Below, one piece after another: positions 14,226 to 19,471 of a stretch of 19,471 nt of DNA (positions are counted from its first letter, which is position 1; every line of letters starts with the position of its first letter). The position numbers were made by a program, and so were the translations under genes. Source of the DNA: CAKZYD01 sp039814715 (GTDB lineage: Bacteria; Pseudomonadota; Alphaproteobacteria; Sphingomonadales; CAKZYD01); assembly GCA_039814715.1 (NCBI GenBank), contig JBCCAR010000047.1, forward strand, positions 1 through 19,471. Direction: 5' to 3'. A model generated the notes under the pieces. That model ran no database searches, was not told the DNA's origin, and worked only from the letters and a program-made list of their open reading frames with translations.

Positions 14226-15692
14226 ATGGTCTCTCCTCTCCCGCGCGCACATCCCTTTGATGATGATAAATTGCGAGAGGAATGCGGCGTTTTCGGTATT
14301 TTCGGCACGCCAGATGCGGCGCGCCATACAGTTTTGGGGCTGCACGCGCTGCAGCACCGCGGCCAAGAGGCGGCCGGCATCGTCACGCGGACGCAAGACC
14401 GCTTTCATTCGCACCGCGAGCTGGGCCAAGTGGGCGATATTTTCTCAAGCGAAGACCTGATGCGCCGCCTTGGCGGGGAAAGCGCCATTGGCCATGTGCG
14501 CTATTCAACGACCGGCGAAACGCTGCTGCGCAACGTGCAGCCCTTATTTGCTGAAATCGATGATGGCGGCTTTGCCGTTGCGCACAACGGCAATCTGACC
14601 AATGCATGGAATTTGCGGCGCCAACTCATCAGCGATGGCGCGATTTTCCAGTCCACCTCTGACACAGAAGTCATCATGCATCTGGTGGCGAATTCGAGCT
14701 ACGGGCCAGTGCTCGACCGCCTGATCGATTCGCTGCGCAAGGTTGAGGGTGCCTATTCCCTCGTTGCGTTATCTGCCGAAGGCCTCATTGGTGTGCGCGA
14801 TCCTTACGGCGTGCGCCCGCTTGTGCTCGGCCGTTTGGCCGATGGGTCTTACATGTTCGCATCAGAAACCTGCGCGCTCGATATCATCGGCGCCACATTC
14901 ATTCGCCAAGTCGAACCAGGCGAGATTGTCACGATCGGCGCTGAAGGCCTGCGCAGCTATAAACCCTTCCCGCAGATTGCGCCGCGGCCCTGTATTTTTG
15001 AGCATGTCTATTTCTCCCGGCCCGACAGCTATCTCGACGGCTTTTCTGTCTATGATGTACGCAAGAAAATCGGCATGGAACTCGCGCGTGAAAACCATGT
15101 GGACGCCGATATGGTGATCCCCGTGCCAGATAGCGGCACTCCGGCCGCCATTGGCTTTGCGCAGGAAGCAGGCATTCCTTTTGAACTCGGCATTATCCGC
15201 AACCATTATGTGGGCCGCACGTTTATTGAGCCGACCGATCAAATTCGCAATTTGGGCGTCAAACTCAAGCACAATGCCAACCGCTGGGCGCTGAAAGATA
15301 AGCGCGTCATCTTGGTCGACGATTCCATCGTCCGCGGCACGACCTCCATTAAAATTGTAGAGATGGTGCGCGCGGCTGGGGCAAGCGAAGTCCATATGCG
15401 TATCGCCAGCCCGCCAACGCGCTTCTCGTGTTATTACGGCGTTGACACACCCGAGCGTTCCAAGCTTCTCGCCGCAACCATGGACGTTGAAGAGATGACG
15501 TCTTATATCGGCGCTGATTCGCTCGCCTATCTCACCATGGACGGCCTTTACCGCGCTCTAGGCGAAGAGGGCCGCCAATCCATGCAGCCGCAATTTTGCG
15601 ATGCCTGTTTCTCGGGCGAATACCCCACCAAGCTGACCGACAAAAAAGAGCTCGAATCACCCAAGCAGCTCAGCTTGCTAGCTGAGCGTTAA
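14226..15692 (+). CDS. purF: Amidophosphoribosyltransferase PurF (iron-sulfur, processed type)
   Basis: This 488-residue enzyme makes 5-phosphoribosylamine from PRPP and glutamine, the first committed step of purine synthesis. The N-terminal nucleophile is Cys20 in EECGVFGIFG, so a 19-residue propeptide must be removed. The glutaminase domain follows, then the phosphoribosyltransferase domain with the PRPP loop VILVDDSIVRGTT (361-373). Four cysteines at 256, 402, 458 and 461 (RPCIF, FSCYYG, FCDAC) match the 4Fe-4S ligands of the Bacillus-type enzyme; E. coli PurF lacks both propeptide and cluster. The ATG at 14226 has only a weak AAGG upstream. A dehydrogenase gene starts 5 nt after its stop. 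Confidence 0.97.
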   Translation: MVSPLPRAHPFDDDKLREECGVFGIFGTPDAARHTVLGLHALQHRGQEAAGIVTRTQDRFHSHRELGQVGDIFSSEDLMRRLGGESAIGHVRYSTTGETLLRNVQPLFAEIDDGGFAVAHNGNLTNAWNLRRQLISDGAIFQSTSDTEVIMHLVANSSYGPVLDRLIDSLRKVEGAYSLVALSAEGLIGVRDPYGVRPLVLGRLADGSYMFASETCALDIIGATFIRQVEPGEIVTIGAEGLRSYKPFPQIAPRPCIFEHVYFSRPDSYLDGFSVYDVRKKIGMELARENHVDADMVIPVPDSGTPAAIGFAQEAGIPFELGIIRNHYVGRTFIEPTDQIRNLGVKLKHNANRWALKDKRVILVDDSIVRGTTSIKIVEMVRAAGASEVHMRIASPPTRFSCYYGVDTPERSKLLAATMDVEEMTSYIGADSLAYLTMDGLYRALGEEGRQSMQPQFCDACFSGEYPTKLTDKKELESPKQLSLLAER

Positions 15693-15697
15693 ACGCA

Positions 15698-16420
15698 GTG
15701 CTCGATTTATCCGGTACGACTGCGCTTATCACAGGCGCCAGCCGCGGCATTGGCGCGGCCTGCGCGAAAGCTTTGGCCGCAAGAGGCGCCCATGTTGTCT
15801 TGCTCGCCAAGACCGCTGGCGCGCTCGAAGATGTGGACGATGAAATCCAAGCTGCTGGCGGCCACCCCGCCACACTTGTGCCGCTTGATTTACAGGATAT
15901 GGAAGGCATTGACCGCTTGGGCGCCGCCTTGCACGAGCGTTATGGAAAGCTTGACATTCTTGTCGCCGCTGCTGGCGTATTGGGAGACTTAACGCCGCTG
16001 ACGCACATGGCGCCCAAGCAGTGGGACGGCGAGATTGCGGTCAATCTGTCCGCCAATTGGCGCTTGCTGCGCTCCTTTGATCCGCTTCTGCGGGCTGCCC
16101 CAGCTGGACGGGCCGTATTTTTCTCATCCGGCGCAGCACGTAACCCTAAGCCCTACTGGGGCGCCTACGCCGTCGCCAAAGCTGGTCTTGAAACGCTGGT
16201 AGAGATATATGCAGCGGAAGTCCAGAACGTGTCTGCCATCAAAGCCAACCTGATTAATCCAGGACCCATGCGCACAGACATGCGCGCTGGCGCTATGCCT
16301 GGCGAAGATCCGATGAGCTTGCCGCATCCTGATCAGATTACCCCGCTACTAGAAAAGTTGGTTGATCCAGAGCTGGATGAGACCGGCAAGTTGTTTACGT
16401 TTAGAGCACGTTTCACTTAA
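15698..16420 (+). CDS. Short-chain dehydrogenase/reductase, 3' end formed by a repeat element
   Basis: A 240-residue SDR with TGASRGIG at 12-19, AAAG at 90-93 (where NNAG is usual), Asn116, Ser143/Ser144, Tyr157 and Lys161, so the catalytic set looks complete. The substrate cannot be read from sequence. The GTG start has no ribosome site and lies 5 nt after the purF stop, so translation is probably coupled to purF. The last six residues (FRARFT) and the stop are encoded by the left inverted end of the 271-bp element at 16400-16670. The insertion has therefore replaced the original C-terminal end by at least a few residues, but the fold should be complete. Confidence 0.9.
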   Translation: MLDLSGTTALITGASRGIGAACAKALAARGAHVVLLAKTAGALEDVDDEIQAAGGHPATLVPLDLQDMEGIDRLGAALHERYGKLDILVAAAGVLGDLTPLTHMAPKQWDGEIAVNLSANWRLLRSFDPLLRAAPAGRAVFFSSGAARNPKPYWGAYAVAKAGLETLVEIYAAEVQNVSAIKANLINPGPMRTDMRAGAMPGEDPMSLPHPDQITPLLEKLVDPELDETGKLFTFRARFT

Positions 16421-16670
16421 TCAGAGCCATTTGATGACGCCCTGGAAGGCGCGGGGAAGGCGTAGGTTGCAGTGCGATGCGGCGCATCGGACAAGGCGTA
16501 CAACGCACCCCGCGTCTTCCAGGGCGTCACCCGCAGGGCCAGCTTAGGTTTCCCGCTGGCTGCGTCGCAAGCATCTTATGATGCGATCGCATCATGGCGA
16601 TGCATGCTCCTGACAAGCGAAAAACCTAAATCTGGTCAAATGGCTCTGAGTAAGTGAAACGTGCTCTAAA
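16400..16670. repeat. 271-bp structured palindromic element with 35-bp inverted ends
   Basis: The ends (16400-16434 and 16636-16670) are 35-bp inverted repeats with one mismatch, reading TTTAGAGCACG at the left and CGTGCTCTAAA at the right. Inside are two further domains. The first has 22-bp inverted arms with one mismatch (16435-16456 and 16508-16529) around a small CGATGC-GGC-GCATCG hairpin (16475-16489). The second has 13-bp arms matching at 11 positions (16544-16556 and 16617-16629) around a perfect 18-bp palindrome, ATGATGCGATCGCATCAT (16578-16595). Folded, it makes an outer stem with two side hairpins. No plausible gene lies inside. It resembles a non-autonomous mobile repeat (MITE-like); TA bases next to GAGCACG at both ends could be a target duplication, but the matching flanking TT/AA makes the true edge uncertain. 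Confidence 0.88.
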
Positions 16671-16700
16671 GACCACATCGCCTGACGAGGGCGCTGTGTG

Positions 16701-17102
16701 TTAATCCTCTCCCGCTGGGCGGCGGCGCAGCTGTTTCGTCTGGCCGCGCTGGTTTTTATTCTGCAGACGCCGCAGCTTTGAGCCTAGCGTCGGCCGTGTC
16801 GCCCGCCGCTTTTTCGGAGCTTGCCGGCATGCTTCAAGCAGCGCTTGGAGGCGTTCGCGGGCCGCGCGGCGATTGGCGCTTTGGCTGCGCTCTGTGCGCG
16901 CATCAATGTGTAAAGTCCCATCCTGCATCAAAAGGTGACTGGCTTGACGGGCCAAGCGACCACGATCTGCCTGCGTGAGCCGCGGGTCTTGGGCAGCATT
17001 GTATACCAGCTGCACAGCGGTGCTCACCTTATTAACGTTTTGACCACCCGGTCCGGATGCGCGGATGAAACGTTCATCAATCAAATGAGGCAGAGGGCGC
17101 AT
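16701..17102 (-). CDS. arfB: Ribosome-rescue peptidyl-tRNA hydrolase ArfB (YaeJ)
   Basis: A 133-residue protein that frees stalled ribosomes by cleaving peptidyl-tRNA. It begins MRPLPHLIDERFIRASGPGG, with the catalytic GGQ at 19-21 in SGPGGQNVNKVSTAV, and ends in a long basic tail (KKRRATRP to KQLRRRPAGED) of the kind that enters the empty mRNA channel. The length is near the 140 residues of E. coli ArfB and far too short for a full release factor. The ATG at 17102 is chosen over an in-frame TTG at 17120; neither has a strong ribosome site. It stands alone, convergent with the dehydrogenase gene and separated from it by the 271-bp element. Confidence 0.92.
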   Translation of the reverse strand: MRPLPHLIDERFIRASGPGGQNVNKVSTAVQLVYNAAQDPRLTQADRGRLARQASHLLMQDGTLHIDARTERSQSANRRAARERLQALLEACRQAPKKRRATRPTLGSKLRRLQNKNQRGQTKQLRRRPAGED

Positions 17103-17425
17103 GGGCTTTTCAGGTTGCAATATCGTAGAAACTCACGCTGCTGATAGTGGCCGTATTTGCTCGGTACGTCTACGCTTCAAATAGCTCAGCGTTGAGGCCG
17201 CATGAGCGCGCCCCAAGAGGTTACTGATGCACAAAAAAGGGATCGGTATGCGAAACTTTTGCGTGAACGGCACCTTTACACACAGGGCCCCTTTTTAGAC
17301 TCAATTTTAATGAAATCGTTCCCACCTTTTTACGGCTCAGAAAGGCGGCGGCGGTAAATCCCTTGGTGAGGCGGAGAGAAACTCTGCGATCACAACCGAA
17401 GCCTGACACAAGGGAAAGAAATCCG
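17103..17425. other. 323-bp divergent intergenic region, no gene seen
   Basis: This gap lies between the starts of arfB (minus) and the first two-cysteine secreted protein (plus), so it should hold promoters for both. I found no convincing -35/-10 pair on either strand. There are A/T-rich patches near 17290-17330 and an AGGGAA ribosome site at 17411-17416 for the plus gene. Open frames crossing it have no recognisable content and are judged spurious. Confidence 0.5.
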
Positions 17426-17749
17426 ATGCCACGTGCCCTCATTCTCGGCCTAGCCGCTAGCTTAGTATCACTGCCAGCACTTGCAGGCAACTGCGGCCCA
17501 GCGCCAACAGCCCCAACGCACTTTGACCCTGTTAGCGCGCAGAAGTCTGACATTCTGCGCCTGAAATCAGAATTTGAAGCGTATAAAACAGCCAATACGC
17601 AATTCATCGAATGCATGCGTAAAGGTGTTACCAGTCCAGGGGCCAAGCGCGAAATCGATCAAACGATTGCCGCTGAACAGTCCTTCGCCAAAGCGTTTAA
17701 CAGTAACGCAAAAACCTGGGTCAAAGCGCAAGCGCAGCGCGGCCGCTAA
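17426..17749 (+). CDS. Small secreted two-cysteine protein, paralogue 1
   Basis: A 107-residue protein with a signal peptide (MPRALILGLAASLVSLPALA, cleaved before GNCG). The mature part is about 87 residues, mostly helical by composition, with only two cysteines: Cys23 (GNCGPAP) and Cys63 (FIECMRKG). It is a clear relative of the gene at 17934: both share a Pro-rich start, a DI-L-E-AY-NT-I-C motif, exactly 40 positions between cysteines, and a C-terminal ANE/AAEQ-F-AFN-N-W pattern. The cysteines probably form a disulfide in the periplasm. I do not recognise a named family. The ATG at 17426 follows AGGGAA, and a frame extension upstream (17363) would bury the signal peptide. It ends in its own terminator. 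Confidence 0.75.
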   Translation: MPRALILGLAASLVSLPALAGNCGPAPTAPTHFDPVSAQKSDILRLKSEFEAYKTANTQFIECMRKGVTSPGAKREIDQTIAAEQSFAKAFNSNAKTWVKAQAQRGR

Positions 17750-17750
17750 T

Positions 17751-17764
17751 ACCGGTATACCGGT
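17751..17764. repeat. Perfect 14-bp palindrome after paralogue 1
   Basis: ACCGGTATACCGGT is perfectly self-complementary and begins one base after the stop codon of the first small secreted protein, 11 bp before the terminator stem. It may be a protein-binding site or simply extend the RNA structure ahead of the terminator. Confidence 0.4.
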
Positions 17765-17775
17765 CTGACAAGCAT

Positions 17776-17817
17776 AGTCGCTGGCCTCCCAGGGGGTCAG
17801 CGGCTTTGTCTTTTTTT
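17776..17817 (+). terminator. Terminator of paralogue 1
   Basis: A stem of about 12 bp (AGTCGCTGGCC with GGTCAGCGGCT, including G-T pairs) closes a small loop in TCCCAGGG and is followed by TTGTC and then seven T (17811-17817). It lies 26 nt after the stop codon, so the two small secreted proteins are separate transcription units. Confidence 0.85.
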
Positions 17818-17867
17818 GCGTCTCTTGCCACTGTTAAACCGTCAAAGGCTGGCATTGGCCGATACAA

Positions 17868-17887
17868 TGTGCCACATTATGGGCACA
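17868..17887. promoter_or_regulatory. Dyad upstream of paralogue 2, overlapping a weak promoter
   Basis: TGTGCC and GGCACA are exact inverted repeats around 8 nt, 46 bp upstream of the next start codon. They overlap a weak promoter-like pair, TTGGCC (17856-17861) and TTATGG (17878-17883), 16 nt apart. A regulator bound here would block such a promoter. A second small palindrome, CACATGTG, follows near 17905. Confidence 0.3.
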
Positions 17888-17933
17888 ATTTTCGCCACAA
17901 CAGCACATGTGAAAAAACGAGGGACGTTTTAAT

Positions 17934-18317
17934 ATGCGCAACCTGAAATTTGCTGCCGTTGGCCTTTGCGCCGCAGCTTTTACTGCTCAAGCCCATGCAG
18001 CGGAGATGCATAGCTGCGGGGATATCCCGGCCCTACCCGCAATGTTCGACGTTGCAAGCGCAACTGTTGACGACATTAAGCTGACCGCTGGGGAATACAA
18101 AGCCTATCAGGAAGAAAATACCACATATATCGATTGCCTGAAGAACACTGCTAAGTCAGATGACATCCAGAGCATGAAAAAGAAGAAGCGCAAAAAAGCC
18201 ATGGCGCGTCTCGATGACGCTCTCGATGAAACGGTTGCCAATGAGAACCGCTTCGCCGACGCGTTTAACGATAACTTTATGTCGTGGAAAGAACAGCGCG
18301 AGAAAGCCACGCAGTAG
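17934..18317 (+). CDS. Small secreted two-cysteine protein, paralogue 2
   Basis: A 127-residue protein with a signal peptide (MRNLKFAAVGLCAAAFTAQA, cut near HAAEM). Mature cysteines are Cys28 (HSCGDIP) and Cys68 (YIDCLKN), 40 positions apart as in the gene at 17426. Other shared positions include FDVASATVDDIKL, EYKAYQEENTTYIDCL and ANENRFADAFNDNFMSW near the C-terminus. It differs by a Lys-rich insertion (KKKKRKKAMAR, about residues 82-92). Its function is unknown; a periplasmic helical protein held by one disulfide is the most that can be said. The pattern Cys, Pro-rich turn, helix, Tyr-rich helix, CL recurs in uncharacterised alphaproteobacterial periplasmic proteins, as I recall. GAGGGACG precedes the ATG and a terminator follows. 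Confidence 0.78.
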   Translation: MRNLKFAAVGLCAAAFTAQAHAAEMHSCGDIPALPAMFDVASATVDDIKLTAGEYKAYQEENTTYIDCLKNTAKSDDIQSMKKKKRKKAMARLDDALDETVANENRFADAFNDNFMSWKEQREKATQ

Positions 18318-18345
18318 ATCACAGCCAGAAAGCTGTGTTAAAAAC

Positions 18346-18378
18346 AAAGCCGCTGGCGAAACCGCCGCGGCTTTTTTT
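18346..18378 (+). terminator. Terminator between paralogue 2 and the metallopeptidase gene
   Basis: AAAGCCGC and GGCG pair with CGCC and GCGGCTTT around an AAAC loop, with one bulged T, giving a 12-bp stem that runs into seven T (18372-18378). A smaller 6-bp hairpin (CACAGC/GCTGTG) lies just upstream at 18320-18337. Only 20 nt separate the T-run from the next start codon at 18399. Confidence 0.92.
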
Positions 18379-18398
18379 GTGCTTTGAAGGGAACGGCA

Positions 18399-19301
18399 AT
18401 GAAATGGCGAGGCGGACGGCGCAGCAGTAATATTGACGATCGACGCGGGCAATCATCCCAGCGTTCGGGCATGCGTCTCCCCATGCCGCGCAGCGGCGGC
18501 GGCAAGATGAGCGGCCTCACGCTCATCATCATCATTGTCGGTGCGCTTCTCTTTGGCGTGGACCCCATGACCTTGCTTGGCGGACTAACAGGCGGGGGCG
18601 GCAGCGTCTTGCCAGGGGCGCCAAGCACAACCCAGCCACTCACGCAAGCAGATAAGGAGAAAGGGGAGTTTGTTGCCGTCGTTTTGGGCGATACAGAAGA
18701 CACGTGGACACGCATTTTCAGGCAAGAATTTAGCCAAGACTATCCGGAACCAAAGCTGGTTTTATTCCGAGGCGCCGTGAACACAGCCTGCGGCTCAGCA
18801 AGCTCTGCCGTTGGCCCTTTTTATTGCCCGGGCGACAGACAAGTGTACATCGATCTTAGCTTCTTCGATGAGCTAAGCCGGCGCTTTGGCGCACCTGGTG
18901 ATTTCGCACAGGCCTATGTCATCGCCCATGAAGTCGGCCACCATGTCCAAACCGTGCTCGGCATCTCAAAACAAGTCCGCGCCGCCCAAGCCAAAGGCAG
19001 CAAGACCCAAAGCAACGCGCTTCAAGTCCGCATGGAGCTGCAAGCAGACTGCTTCTCCGGCCTTTGGGCAAATAACATCAAAGGCTCACAAAACGTGTCG
19101 CTAGAAGCGGGCGATATAGACGAGGCCCTGCGCGCGGCCAACGCCATTGGCGATGATACCCTTCAGCGCAAATCAAGTGGCCGATTGGTGCCCGATAGCT
19201 TTACGCACGGCACCAGCGACCAGAGAAAACGCTGGTTCCGCATCGGCTATGAAGGCGGCAATTTCCAAGCCTGCGATACTTTCGGTACTGACCGACTTTA
19301 A
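18399..19301 (+). CDS. YpfJ-type neutral zinc metallopeptidase, membrane-anchored
   Basis: A 300-residue protein of the YpfJ/putative neutral zinc metallopeptidase family. A short basic N-terminus (MKWRGGRRSSN) leads to one membrane segment (about 39-55), a Gly/Pro-rich linker, and the catalytic domain. The zinc motif HEVGHH is at 177-182, with a likely third ligand Glu213 in RMELQADCFSGLWA. Paired cysteines in NTACGSA and FYCPG are typical of the family. The substrate is unknown. The ATG at 18399 has GAAGGGAA just upstream; a TTG at 18384 is less likely. The start lies 20 nt after a strong terminator, so the promoter must be inside or above paralogue 2, or expression depends on read-through. 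Confidence 0.92.
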   Translation: MKWRGGRRSSNIDDRRGQSSQRSGMRLPMPRSGGGKMSGLTLIIIIVGALLFGVDPMTLLGGLTGGGGSVLPGAPSTTQPLTQADKEKGEFVAVVLGDTEDTWTRIFRQEFSQDYPEPKLVLFRGAVNTACGSASSAVGPFYCPGDRQVYIDLSFFDELSRRFGAPGDFAQAYVIAHEVGHHVQTVLGISKQVRAAQAKGSKTQSNALQVRMELQADCFSGLWANNIKGSQNVSLEAGDIDEALRAANAIGDDTLQRKSSGRLVPDSFTHGTSDQRKRWFRIGYEGGNFQACDTFGTDRL

Positions 19302-19356
19302 GGCGCATCAGAATGGCTAGTTTTGGGACCTTGCGGACATTCGCTCAGAAAAACTC

Positions 19357-19388
19357 CGTCATCTCTGTGCTTGTCACAGAGACCCATT
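19357..19388 (+). repeat. Short palindromic repeat, copy 1
   Basis: A 32-bp unit beginning CGTCATCTCTGTG, with a perfect 8-bp stem TCTCTGTG / CACAGAGA and a CTTGT loop. It matches copy 2 (19429-19460, opposite strand) at 26 of 32 positions. It resembles REP-like intergenic palindromes that begin GTCAT in alphaproteobacteria. Confidence 0.8.
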
Positions 19389-19428
19389 TCAGAGCGCCAG
19401 CCATATGACTTTATGTCGAAAACTCAGG

Positions 19429-19460
19429 AGTGGGTTCCTGTGACGAGCACAGGAATGACG
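19429..19460 (-). repeat. Short palindromic repeat, copy 2 (inverted)
   Basis: The minus-strand unit begins CGTCATTCCTGTG, with a perfect 8-bp stem TTCCTGTG / CACAGGAA and a CTCGT loop. Together with copy 1 it forms a head-to-head pair about 40 bp apart. The stem bases that differ from copy 1 change on both sides, keeping the pairing. Confidence 0.8.
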
Positions 19461-19471
19461 TGAAGGGGGCA

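Noticed and set aside
16362..16657. Two short open frames (61 codons each) inside the 271-bp element
   Set aside because: They run through the inverted repeats and palindromes, have no ribosome sites and show no protein-like character. I found no sign of a transposase.
17221..17646. A 141-codon minus-strand open frame over the first secreted protein
   Set aside because: It is antisense to a gene with a signal peptide, ribosome site and a clear paralogue next door. Its product has no recognisable features.

Overview
The window looks like the chromosome of an alphaproteobacterium. The main evidence is the gene order rpsF-rpsR-DUF2232-rplI, then dnaB, then radA-cvpA-purF, an rplI with a long acidic tail, and a PurF of the processed iron-sulfur type. 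A PEP-CTERM protein suggests a member with an exosortase and an exopolysaccharide-type envelope, perhaps in the Caulobacterales/Maricaulales/Parvularculales neighbourhood; I cannot fix the genus. Most of the window is housekeeping DNA. The unusual material lies between the operons.

Layout. 1-1915 (minus): fabD, fabG and the start of acpP, the core of fatty acid synthesis. 1916-2884: a divergent control region with a consensus sigma-54 promoter, then a secreted PEP-CTERM protein and a strong terminator. 2899-5449 (minus): cytochrome bd oxidase of the short-Q-loop, cyanide-insensitive type (cydA/cioA, cydB/cioB), plus a 38-residue DUF2474-like membrane peptide whose start overlaps the cydB stop. 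5597-7915 (plus): the small ribosomal cluster rpsF, rpsR, DUF2232, rplI. 7932-8792 (minus): a membrane protein with a PilJ-type sensor domain and its own terminator. 9004-16420 (plus): dnaB, the lipid-transport pair mlaE-mlaF, radA, cvpA, purF and a short-chain dehydrogenase.

16400-16670 is a 271-bp non-coding element with 35-bp inverted ends and nested internal palindromes. Its left end supplies the last six codons and the stop of the dehydrogenase gene. After it come arfB (minus, ribosome rescue), two small secreted two-cysteine proteins that are paralogues of each other, and a membrane-anchored YpfJ-type zinc metallopeptidase. The window closes with two inverted copies of a short palindromic repeat whose stems differ by compensating changes.

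The observations I rate highest are the structured 271-bp element, the sigma-54 promoter with an upstream dyad on the PEP-CTERM gene, the compensated repeat pair at the right end, and the tandem two-cysteine secreted proteins. No rRNA, tRNA, CRISPR array, phage genes or transposase was seen.
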